A stretch of DNA of 64,000 bases, taken from the NCBI GenBank assembly GCA_948144175.1, contig CANXME010002091.1, positions 372,001 through 436,000 on the forward strand. Direction: 5' to 3'. Positions 11,561 through 21,549 of this stretch are shown one piece after another. Origin of the DNA: Closterium sp. NIES-65. Its lineage: Eukaryota; Streptophyta; Zygnematophyceae; Desmidiales; Closteriaceae. Position 1 is the stretch's first letter, and the number at the start of each line of letters is the position of its first letter. Made by a program: the position numbers and the translations under genes. Below the pieces are notes generated by a model. That model made no database searches. It was not told where the DNA came from and saw nothing but the letters and a program-made list of their open reading frames with translations.

Positions 11561-11822
11561 AGATTGTTCTAAAGGCTGTAAATATATTAATATTTCTTCA
11601 GAAAATAGAAAATAAATCGCAACAGCGCAACGACGCTACTGCGCAACGCAGCAACGACGCACGGCGCAAACCGTAATTTACAAACTAGATTGTTTCATGC
11701 GCGAGTGTGCGAGTGCGCGACTGCGTAACTGCGCGAGTGCGAGACTGCGCGATTGCGCGAGAGCGTGACTGCGCGAGTGCGCGACTGCATGACAGCCCGA
11801 GTGCGCGACAGCGCGAGTTCGC
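11561..11822 (+). repeat. Satellite segment S1: U1 block and start of array 1
   Basis: An AT-rich U1 block (11561-11698) precedes a GC-rich minisatellite (11699-11822) of 8+8-bp units such as GCGCGAGT GCGCGACA. The segment is continuous with S2 once element D is set aside. Confidence 0.8.
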
Positions 11823-11833
11823 TGTCAGAATCA

Positions 11834-14800
11834 GTGGAGCAGTGGAAGGACGAAGCGCCATCTGGTGAGTGCCTGGGACAGCAGGAGGATGCTGACGCGG
11901 GACACGATGACCAATGCGAGCAGCACGAACAGGTGACGCAGACCGAGACTCAGGCGGCACAGGGCGAGACTCAGGCTCACGACGCTCCGTAAGACCGCCT
12001 GTCGGACCAGTGTAGGGAGAAGGACCAGGGAGTGGCGAGGCAGGCGTTAGCTGTGACAGCGAGTGGACAGGCGGAGGACACTCTAAGGAGGGAGTAGGAC
12101 AAGGAGGAGGCGGCTGACCAAGAACCTGCTGAAGGAGGGGAACGAAGTACGGCTGTGGCAATGAAGTGCCCCCAGAACCAGCAGAGACAGCACCAAAACC
12201 TCCAGCAGCAGCTCCAATCGCTCAGCACCACCAGCAGCTCCAGTACCTCCAGCAGCACCAGCAGCACCTCCAGCAGGACCAGCACTAGCAGCACCTCCAG
12301 CAGCACCAGTACCTCCAGCAGCACCAGCCCCAGTACCAGCAGCACCACCAGCAGCTCCAGCAGCTCCAGTTCCTCCAGCAGCACCAGCAGCATCTCCAGC
12401 AGGACCAGCTCCAGCAGCTTCAGTAGCACCCCCAGTTCCAGCAGCTCCAGTACCGCCAGTACGAGCACCTCCAGAACCAGTGGCTCCAGCACCTCCAGCG
12501 CCAACTCGAGGGTCAGCAGCAACACCAACTCCAGTAGGCTCAGCGCCCTCAGCTCCAGCTCAAGTAGCACCTCCAGCTCCCACAGCACCACGGCGGCGGC
12601 GACAGTACCGAGAATACCACTCACGCAACTGCTGGGAAGAGAGAACGCCCCCAGGCGCAGCACCCCCAGGCTCAGGACCTCCAGACGCAGCATCCCCAGG
12701 GACAACACCCCCAGTCTCAGCACACCCAAGCTCAGCACCCGCAGTCTCCGCACCCCCACGCTCAGCACCCCCAGTCTTCGCACCCCCAGGCTCAGCACCC
12801 CCAGTCGCAGTACCCCCAGACCCAGAACCACCAGGCTCAGCACGCTCAGGCTCAGCACGCTCAAGCTCAGCACGCTTAGTACCTCGCGCAGGACCAGAGT
12901 CGACAGCTACCTCGACAGGCTCGACTGGGTCTACCTGGGAAACACCTGGAAGAGCAGGACCCTGGGGAGGCAGGGGGTCTACCGAAGCAGCACCTGGCAT
13001 GAGGAAGAGCGGCGGAGGGGGGAGCGGGGCAGTGTGGTAGGGGAAGAGACGGTAAAAGGGGACCGGCTCGTCAAACGTGACGTCTTAAGAGGGGAAGATA
13101 CGGCGCGAGGTGGGGTGGTAAAATTGCCAGCCAGGCGCGTCAGGGACAAAGCCCAAGAAGACACAAGGAACGGCATGGGAGGAGAGCTTGTCCGCGGACG
13201 TATCGCGGACAAATGCACGAGATCCCCAGACACGGAACACAGACGCATCGCCAACCGCTCCCGTCCAACGCAGTGTCGGCGAGGTCTCCGGAACGGAGAC
13301 ATGGGGCCAGAGGTTGAGCTGATGCGCGGCGTACCGGACCGCAAACGGCCACAGAAAATGGGGGGCAGCCGCATGGATCAAGGAGGTACGAGCGACCTCC
13401 ATGACCAAGCCAATGCGGCGCTAAGCAACCCCATTCTGCTGAGGAGAGGCCGGAAGCGTGAACGTCTGCTCAATGCCCTCCCCCTGACAGAAGGCCTCCA
13501 AGAGGCCAGAGGAAAACTCACCACCTTTGTCAGAGTGCAGTCGCAAGACGAGAAGGTCCGTGCAAAAGCGCCTCTCCAGCTGGAGACGAGTAGCGCGGAT
13601 ACAAGGGATCAAGACAGCAGGGACCTCTCCCTTGGTGCGCAAGGGGAAGACCGTGGTGTAACGCGTGTAGTCGTCAACTACCAGTAGGAAGTAGCGCTCT
13701 CCGCCCTGTCCACGGATGCAGGCTGGGCCCCACACGTCCATGTGAAGGGTCTGCAGAGGAGCCTCCGTCGGGGGGAACTCAGAGGAGTGAGGAGTGGCAC
13801 GATGCCGCCCCTCAACACAGGGAAGGCAAGGAGGGGCAAGGGATGGTGGCAGGGGAGGCAGTGACCTGGGGAGACCAGAGACAAGGAAACGAGAGTGCAT
13901 GCCACGAAGGCGCTGCATCGAAGGGTGCCCAAGGCGGTGGTGCCAGAGGACCGTACGGTGCGATAGGGTGCGACACGAGCAAGGGGCAGACAAGTGACCT
14001 GACGCAGACGCAGACGCCGCTACTTGAGGGGACTCAGTAGTCAGTGTGTACAAGTCCGACCCTGGCTGCCGAGTGAAGGTAGATAGGTGACGACCCGTCT
14101 GGGCACACGTGCAGTGTGTCACACGCTCGTAGGCAGGGGTGAACTGTGTTAGAATATAAATGTAACTGCCTGTAGCTGTAGTTTAGTGTAGTTATTATAT
14201 AGTGTTGGTGGTGCACCTTCTTTGCATGCTCTGTTTGCTATATGTACCCTAGTGCTATAGTGAACATCATTCCCATTCTCGATTTTCTCCTTGGCACAAC
14301 TTTCTCGACTTCCCCTTGGCCTAGGCTACTAAGCTTAGGCCCTACCTAAACTTAACTACCACTTGTGCTCCTATCTCAACAAACTGGTGAACATCCGCGT
14401 CCTGGAGCGCGGAACCCGCCACCAAGTTCGTAGAGAACGAGGGGAGGTAAAGGCTAGACAGAGTGCCGGACGGGACAGCAGGACAAGGGAGGGCAGTGGT
14501 GGAGGTCGCAAGGACCGGACCCTCGGAGGGGTTAGCCAGGGAGATAGCAACCGGCCTAGGGAGCTGCTCGAGGGCAGTGCGGTCGCGAAAGAAACAGCGG
14601 GAAGCACCTGAGTCCAGCGTGAAGGTGTGCAGTGCCTTAGAAGACGCAGTACTTGAAGGCGCAGACTCACAAGCACCTGAAGCAGCAGACACACCTGCAC
14701 CTAGGGCTGCAGCCTCACCACGACCAGGGGCAGCAGACGCACTAGCACCTAGAGCGGCAGCCTCACCGGCACCTGGAGCAGCAGACTGGATACCGGGGTC

Positions 14801-15290
14801 AGGCGGCACACACAGGTGACGGGCTCCCTCAGCACTAGTAGACAATGCATACATTGCAGTGAGAATAGCATCCTAGTCAAGAGTAAAGATATCTACCCTC
14901 TGCCTAAGCAGCTCCACCCAGTCGGGGATTTCAGCGGCGTCGCCAAACTCTATACGCCAAGCGTCGCTCAGACGGGCGAAGCAGCGGGACTCTGTGTGAC
15001 CACGCGTCCCGCAAGGCTGACCAGTCCTGACACCCGTGCTAATAACGTACGGGCAGCGAGCAGAACTCAGCGACCCTGTACTCTGAGCGTACCACTCACG
15101 AAGCTGCTGGGGCGAAAGAGTCTCGCGCGGACGACGCTGCTGCTGCACAGGGTCACTACAAGAAGCTCCCGAACTACCCACTCCAGGACGACGCCCACTA
15201 CTGCCACCTCGACAACCCCAACTGGCGTACCACTCACGAAGCTGCTGGGGCGTGAGGGACACACGCAGACGGCCCTGGAGCTGCATCTGG
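11834..15290 (-). pseudogene. gag-pol remains of element D
   Basis: Two LREWYA motifs lie in tandem upstream of the zinc finger (CPYVISTG ... CG ... H ... CF), unlike the single copy in other elements. They are followed by LDSGASRCFF, LWHHRLGHPS, CLPCVEGR, HMDVWGP and LHSDKGGEF, then a spacer coded by a GCTGGAGGTGCTG-like minisatellite, then PYFVPLLQQVLG. Broken. Confidence 0.75.
14147..14382 (+). mobile_element. Solo LTR of an unrelated LTR element, inside D
   Basis: A 236-bp AT-richer insert starts TGTTAGAATATAAATG and ends CTCAACA. It is flanked by the perfect target duplication AACTG (14142-14146 and 14383-14387). It has no internal region, and its sequence is unlike the LTRs of B to M. 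A TATATAGTG stretch inside could be its promoter. Confidence 0.85.
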
Positions 15291-16452
15291 CCACGCCAGG
15301 AGCAGTAGTAGAAGCAAGAGCAGCAGGAGCAGCAGTAGCAGTAGCAGCAGCAGTAACATGGGCAGGGCAGTGCTCACCAGTGGTGGGAAGGGTAGGCGCA
15401 CGACGGAGGCGATTGCGGGGCCGTTACAGCGGCAGGGCGGGGTCGCGACCGCGGCAGGAAGCTCCGCAGCAGTTGCTGCAGGGCGGGACCGGGCCGCAAC
15501 GGCGGCTGGTGCAGGGCAGGGACAGGGCTGCGACGGTCGCTGCTACAGGGGCGGGTGCTCCAGGGGCGGCTGCTCAAGGGGCCGGGGGCGGCTCCTGCAG
15601 TGGCGGCTGCTCCAATGGCCAGGGGCGGCTGCTGCAGGGGCGGCCGCTCCAGGGGCCAGGGACAGCTGCTGCAGTGTTGGCCGATCCAGGGGCCGCTGCT
15701 CCAGGGGCCCGGCGCGGGTTAGGGCAAGGCGATGCGGCGGGCAGGGGCGACGCTGCGGGCAGGGCGATGCGGCGGGAAGGGGCGACGCGGCGGTCAGGGC
15801 GACGCAGCGGGCAGTGGCAATGCCGCGGGCAGGGGCGACGTGGCGGGCAGGGCGACGCGGCGGGCAGGGGCGACGCCGCGTCAGTAGGAGGACGCGGCCG
15901 CGTCAGCTGCAGGGCTGGCGGGGCCGCGTCACGGCAGGGCGGGGCCGCGACTGCGGCCTGACGGGGCCGCGACTGCGGCCTGACGGGGCCGCGACTACGA
16001 CCTGACGGGGTCGCGCCCTGGCCTGACGGGCCTGCAGAGGCTGCGTGCGGGTGGCGCGGGCCTGCAGGGGAGGCGCGCGGTCGGGCAGAAGCTTCGTGCG
16101 GGCGGCGTGGTCCTGCAGGGGCAGCACGCCAACCTGACGGGCCTGCAGGGGCGGCTCTCGGGCCTGACGGGCCTGCAGAGGCGGCTAGGGGACCTGACGG
16201 GCCTGCAGAGGTGGCTCGGGGGCCTAACGGACCTGCAGGGGCGGCTCGAGGGCCGTACTAGCTTGCAGGGGCGGCGCACTGACCTAGGGCAGCAAGAGGC
16301 AGCGCGAGGGCTGCAGGACGGCGTGTAGGCAGAACGAAGGGCGGGGCGCGTGAGGGCGCACTAGCAGAAAAAGGGCGCACGAGGGCATAAGCAGAGACAG
16401 ACGCACGAGGGCACACGTAAGGTAGGGCACACGAGGGCGCTCCTAGCGGAAT
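15291..16452 (-). repeat. GC-rich leader array of D
   Basis: Degenerate units such as GGGGCGACGCGGCGGGCAGG and GGCCTGACGGGCCTGCAGG fill the leader. No gene is visible. Confidence 0.7.
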
Positions 16453-16506
16453 AGTGGGCCCATAGTAGTAAGCGGTCCTAGGTGGCAACCTAGGCTCGTG
16501 ATACCA
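16453..16506 (-). promoter_or_regulatory. Primer-binding site and best-kept tRNA-iMet-like leader (D)
   Basis: Plus-strand order: GTGGGCCCATA (anticodon arm side with CAT), GGTCCTAGG, a short loop, AACCTAGGCTC (T-arm side), GTGATACCA (acceptor end). Every block has a counterpart in plant initiator tRNA-Met, as recalled from memory. Confidence 0.8.
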
Positions 16507-16636
16507 TGTCAGAATCAACAAGAGTGATTGCACTAGGAAAGAGTTGGGTACAAGTAGGAAACCCTAAACTTACTGTACCCCATAGTAACTACCCCACTAC
16601 AGCCTAAACAAACTGTAGCAGACAGAACATTTGACA
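16507..16636 (-). repeat. 5' LTR of D
   Basis: 130 bp, TGTCAGAATCA...TTTGACA. The first 11 bases recur as the stub at 11823-11833. Confidence 0.85.
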
Positions 16637-17943
16637 TTCGCGACTGCGCGAGTGCGGGACTGCGCGACTGCGCGGAGCGCGCGTGCTCGAGTGCGCGACA
16701 GCGCGAGTGCGCGACATCGCGAGTGCGCGACAGCGCGAGTGTGCGACAGCGCGAGTGCGCGACAGCGCGAGTGCGCGACAGCGCGAGTGCGCGACAGCGC
16801 GAGCGCGCAACAGCACGCACGGCGCAACGCTATAACCGCAAGGTATCGTTTCCTAGACACGATATTTGAGCCTTGTCACAATGAGCTTGAATATGCTTAT
16901 AGAATGTTATTGAACAATCTAGTGCTTAAATTACAGGTTTAAATAATTCCGATGGATTTTTCAGATTGTGTAAATTTATAGAAAGTTGTTTGATTACTAC
17001 ATGCACTTTCTACGTTTAAGTTTATTGATTTTATTCATTTTCTTATCTTGCTCACGATGCTCACGATGTCACAATGTCACAATGCTCACGATGTCACGAT
17101 GCTCACGATGTCACGATGCTCAGGATGTCACGATGCTCATGATGCTCACGATGTCACGATGCTCATGATCTCACGATGTCACGATGCTTACGTTGTCACG
17201 ATGCTCACGATGTCATGATGCTCACCTTGTCACGATGCTCACGATGTCACGATGCTCTCGATAGTCACGATGCTCACGATGCTCACGATGTCACGATGCT
17301 CAAGATGTCACGATGCTCACGATGTCACGATGTCACGATGCTCACGAGGTCACGATGCTCACGATGTCACGATGCTCACAATGCTCACGATATCACGATG
17401 CTCACAATGTCACGATGCCCACGATGTCACGATGCTTATGTTGTCACGATGCTCACGATGTCACGATGCTCACCTTGTCACGATGCTCACGATGTCACGA
17501 TGCTCACGATGTCACGATGCTCAAGATATTAGTAGATTGATTAGGAAAAAGTAGAAGCTAGATTGTTCAATGAACAATAATAGTATAACTAGATTGTTCT
17601 AAATGTTGTAAATATATTTTAAATTCCTCCGAAAATAAATCCCAACAGCGCAACGACGCTAATGCGCAACGCAGCAACAACGCACGGCGCAAATCGTAAT
17701 TTACAAACTGGATTGTTTCATGCGCGAGTGTGCGAGTTCGCGACTGCGTGACTGCGCGAGTGCGAGACTGCGCGAGTGCACGACTGCGCGGAGCGCGAGA
17801 GCGCGAGTGCGCGAGAGCACGAGTGCGCGAGCGCGCGACACCGTCAGTGCGTCACAGCGCGAGTGCGCGACTACAAGACTGCGCGAGTGCGCGAATGCGC
17901 GACTTCGCGAGTGCGCGAGTGCGCGACAACGCGAGTTCGCTAG
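16637..17943 (+). repeat. Satellite segment S2: array 1, U2, array 2, U1, array 1
   Basis: Array 1 lies at 16637-16815, U2 at 16816-17049, array 2 at 17050-17527, U1 at 17535-17720 and the next array 1 at 17721-17943. U2 starts CGCACGGCGCAACGC and is otherwise AT-rich. U1 has the near-perfect palindrome ATTGTTCAATGAACAAT at 17562-17578. This is the most complete view of the higher-order unit. Open frames across the arrays (Arg/Ala/Ser-rich or Cys/His-rich) exist on both strands only because unit lengths avoid stops. Confidence 0.85.
17050..17527 (+). repeat. Array 2 minisatellite, 17-bp unit
   Basis: About 28 copies of a 9+8-bp unit, TCACGATGC TCACGATG, with scattered variants. The same array recurs at 35705-36163 and as a fragment at 59185-59283. 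Confidence 0.9.
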
Positions 17944-18023
17944 CACATATGGGGTACGACTTTCTAGGGTTTGTACTTGTACCCAAATTTCCCTTAGTCA
18001 ATTCATTCTCGTTCAATTTAACA
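17944..18023 (+). repeat. 5' LTR of F (incomplete)
   Basis: 80 bp matching the inner part of the 34988-35115 LTR and ending TTTAACA directly before the primer site. Confidence 0.85.
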
Positions 18024-18071
18024 TGGTATAGAGCAGGTTCCCCTGTGGGAACTGTTCCTAGGGCCCACCGA
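18024..18071 (+). promoter_or_regulatory. Primer-binding site, hairpin and tRNA-iMet-like leader start of F
   Basis: TGGTATAGAGCAG is followed by the hairpin GTTCCC-CTGT-GGGAAC (18037-18052) and GGGCCCACC. Confidence 0.78.
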
Positions 18072-19138
18072 TTTTTTTTTTCTCCTGCCCGGAGCGCGCT
18101 CAGCCTCTGCCCGAGTCGCGCTCCCCTCTCACGACCCCGTCGCGCCGCCCTTACGACTCCGTCGCGCCGCCTTAGCGGCTCCGTCGAGTCGCGCTTCCCT
18201 AGCGGCCCCGTCGGATCGCCCTTGCGACCCCGTCGCGCCGCCCTCGCGGCCCCATCACGTCGCGCCGCCCTCGCGGCCTCGTCACGCCGCCCACGCGGCC
18301 CCGTTCCGCCGCCCTCGCGGCCCCGTCGCGTCGCGCCGCCCTTGCGGCCCTTTCGCGCCGCCCTCGCGGCCTCTTCGAGCCGCCCTAGCGACCCCTCCAT
18401 GCCGCCCTCGCGGCCCCGTCGCCTACCCTCGCGGCCCCGGCGCCTACCCTCGCGGCCCCGTCGCCTACCCTGGGGCCCCGTCACCTACCCTACTGGCCCC
18501 GACGCCTACTCTGCAGCCCCGGCGCCTACCCTGCGGCCCCGGCGCCTACACTGCGGCCCCGGCACCTACCCCGCAGCCCCGTTGCCGACCGTGCTGGCCC
18601 CGTCGCCTACCCTGCAGTCCCGGCGCCTACCCTGCGGCCCTGTCGCATACCCCTGCGGCCCCGCCGCCGCCCTTCCCGGCCCCGGCGCCGCCTCTGCTGG
18701 CCCCGTCGCCTACCCCTGCGGCCCCGGCACCGCCCTTCCCGGCCCCGGCGCCGCCTCTGCTGGCCCCGTCGCCTACCCTGCGGCCCCGGCGCTGCCTCTA
18801 CCGGCCCCGCCGCCGTCCCCACGCGGCCCTGCCGTCACCACCGAGCCGCTGGCGCCGCCGACCTTCTGCCGAGCCGCCCGAGCCACCTGACCCGCCCGAG
18901 CCACCGCGCCACCTGAGCCGCCCGAGCCGCCGGGTCGCTGAGCTGCCGAGCCGCCGTACTGCCGAGCCGCCTAGCCGCCAGCGCCGCCGAGTCGCCGAGC
19001 CGCAGTTGCTGCCGAGCCGCCGAGCCGCTGAGCCGCCGAACCGCCGAGCCGCCCGAGCCGCCCTGTCCGGTAAGAGCAGCGCCTTTGTCACTGCACTGCC
19101 CTTACCCTACTGTTCGCGCTGCTAGTCTACTGCTGTCA
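18072..19138 (+). repeat. GC-rich leader array of F
   Basis: Units such as CCCTCGCGGCCCCGTCGC and CTACCCTGCGGCCCCGGCGC (18100-18820) are followed by GAGCCGCC repeats up to gag. No gene is visible. Confidence 0.7.
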
Positions 19139-21187
19139 GGGCTACCCCTAGTGTCCTCGCTTTTGACGCTGAGGGTCAGGCCATTGACTTTGACGTCTGG
19201 GTAGATGACCTCCAGCTTTTCCTACAGTGCGATAGGGCAGACGGTCTCTCCCTCTTTGACCTCACTTCTGGTGCCTCTCCTGCCCCTGCTGCTGATGCTG
19301 ACGCCACTGTTCGCTCACAGTGGGCCACACGCGATGCTGCTGCACGTCTTGCTGTGCGTCGCCACCTGCCTACCTCTGAGCGTGCCCACTTTAGCCAGTT
19401 CAAGAGTGCTCAGACCTTGTACGATGCTGTAGTTGCACGCTACTCCTCCCCTGCCACTGCTGCACTGAGCTGCCTCATGCTACCGTACCTCTTCCCTGAC
19501 CTTGCTGCCTTTCCCACAGTCACTGACCTCATTACGCACCTCCGCACTAGTGACACTCGCTACCGCGCTGCGCTTCCTGCAGAGTTTTGCGCCAAGACCC
19601 CCCCCCCCCCCCCCCATGTACATCACCCTCTACTACATAGTCACCTGGCTCCCTGACTCTCTCCGCGTAGTCAGGGACCACTTCCTCTCAGTTTGCCCCA
19701 CCACTCTCACCGTTGACCTCCTCGAGAAGGCCCTCCTAGCGGCAGAGAAGAGCATAGACGTTGTAGGAGCCTCTCGTGGTGACCCTCGCACCCCCGTCTT
19801 TTAGGGGTGTTCCCCCTCCCCCCTTTTGCCCTCTGTTGCCTCTGCTGCTGCGGCGGACCTCGTTGGTCTCGAGTCGGTCGTCGCTGCGTCTGCCCCGAGC
19901 GGGAGATGCCGCACCGGCAAGGGCAAGGGGGGCAAGGGAGCTGGAGGGGGTGGCGGGGGTGGCGGGGGTGGCGGAGGTGGCGGTGGCGGCAGTGGAGGGG
20001 GTGGGGGTGGTGGTGGGAGTGGTGGAGGGGGTGGAGGTGTCGGTGGCGGCAGTGGAGGCGGAGGCGGAGGCGGCGGTGGCGGTGGGGGCGGAGGCAGCGG
20101 GGGTGGCAGCGGAGGAGGAGGGGGCGGCGGAGGAGGCGGAGCTGGTCGGGGTGGCGCTGCGCAGAGGGTCGGCTCCGGTGGTGGTCAGCGCCAGCAGCAG
20201 CAGCGTACTCGTGACATCCCCCCCCCTCAGCAGCTCCGTGAGTGGTACGCTGCACGCCAGAGGGGTGGGGGTATTGGTCCGTGCACCTACGTCCTACTGC
20301 TTTGGCCGCCTCACGGACGCTTGGCGTCACCAGTTCCCTGATACCACTGAGATCCCTCGCTGGGGCGAGCTGTCTAGGGCGGGAGTAGCTATCTTTGACC
20401 TTGACTTTGATGCTATTCTTGCTGCCATGTATGCTGTGACTATTAGTGATGAGGGTGACTGTTACCGGTGTTTTCCGCCCGACCCGGGCATTGAGACTGC
20501 TGCTCTAGGTACTGGTGAGGCTGTTGCTCTAGGTGCCAGTGCGTCTGCTTACTCAGGTGCTGGTGAGTCTGCTCTCTTAGGTACCGCGTCGGCTTCGGCC
20601 TTCCACACCTTCACCCTTGACGCGGGGGCTTCTCGCTCCTTTCGAGATCGCACCACACTCACGCCGCTTGGTCGGCTAGTTGCAGTCTCTTTGGCAGACC
20701 CCTCTGGGGGTACTGTCCTTGCTCACTTCTCCGCTATCCTTCCGTGTCCGGCGGCCCCCTCTGGCACCCTGTCTGGCCTTTACCTCCCCTCGTTCTCTAC
20801 AAACTTGGTGAGTGGTGTTGACCTACAGGATGCGGGGGTTCACCAGTTCACTCCTACGAGTCAGCGGGTGACTCATTGCACGGACGCTCGGACAGGCTGA
20901 CACCTGGCCACGTTTACACGTCGGCCGGGGTCGAGCCTGTACACACTGACCACTGAGTCTCCTCCTGTCACTACGTCTGGTCAGGTAGCTGCGTCGGGTC
21001 AGGTGTTTGCTGCAGCGTCCAGGTCTGGTCCTGAGTCTGCCCCCTGCTCGTGTCGCCTCCTGTCTCACGAGACTCTCCTCTGGCACCATCGCCTTGGTCA
21101 CCCCTCCCTGCTTCGTCTCCGAGGCATGGCCTCCCGTGTCCTTGTCTCTGGTCTTCCCCCGTCCCTCCCTCCCTTTCTTCCGGGGCC

Positions 21188-21323
21188 TGTCAGAATGAGA
21201 AACGAGAATGAATGACTAGAATGAGGGTTGGGTACAAATAGGTCAAACCTAACCCTAGAAATGTGTACCCACTATAGGCTAACCCACTGTAGCCTAAACA
21301 AGCACAACATACAATGTTTGACA
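21188..21323 (-). repeat. 3' LTR of G
   Basis: 136 bp, next to the polypurine tract and the conserved 3' block at 21324-21549. Confidence 0.93.
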
Positions 21324-21549
21324 CACCCCCATAGGCAAAGTGGGGGAGAACAAGGGGTCACAAGACCAGTCAAAGCAAAGCAAAGCTCAGGGTGGATCTC
21401 AAGGATACCACACAAGTTCTGAGCACAAGCAAGCGGTCACAAGACCAGTTCACATGCAGATTTATAAAAGAACAAGAGATACAGTGATCACAACCTAGCA
21501 AGAGTAAGCATGCAGGTATATATATATAGAGATCACTGTACAAGCAAAG

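Larger units (their letters stand above)
11823..16636 (-). mobile_element. Element D: copia fossil inserted in satellite array 1
   Basis: D is a minus-strand copia-type fossil flanked by a perfect target duplication TTCGC (11818-11822 and 16637-16641). The 5' LTR is at 16507-16636; only a stub of the 3' LTR remains at the left end. Parts seen: primer site, a long GC-rich leader array, the late gag finger region, protease near 14615, the integrase zinc domain near 13945, the integrase core near 13740-13530, a repeat-rich spacer (12860-12180) and the linker before RT. The gag N terminus, RT core and RNase H are absent. A solo LTR of another family interrupts it at 14147-14382. Protein variants (LHSDKGGEF, VAGSALQD, IRATRLQL) differ from both other subfamilies, so D may be a third one. 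Broken, several breaks. Confidence 0.85.

Noticed and set aside
12155-13687. A long Ser-rich plus-strand open frame
   Set aside because: It is antisense to the pol remains and minisatellite spacer of D; its composition follows the repeats and it has no family motif.
16453-16506. A genuine tRNA gene
   Set aside because: Only the 3' half of the tRNA is matched, it lies directly inside LTRs at a fixed place in every element, and the 5' half with D arm and A box is missing.
16600-16860. Arg/Ala/Ser-rich repeat proteins on both strands
   Set aside because: They come from the 16-bp array 1 satellite, open in both directions, with no start context or conservation beyond the repeat.
17050-17532. 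Cys/His-rich small proteins such as repeated SRCSRCHDAHDV
   Set aside because: These are translations of the 17-bp array 2 satellite; several frames are open at once.
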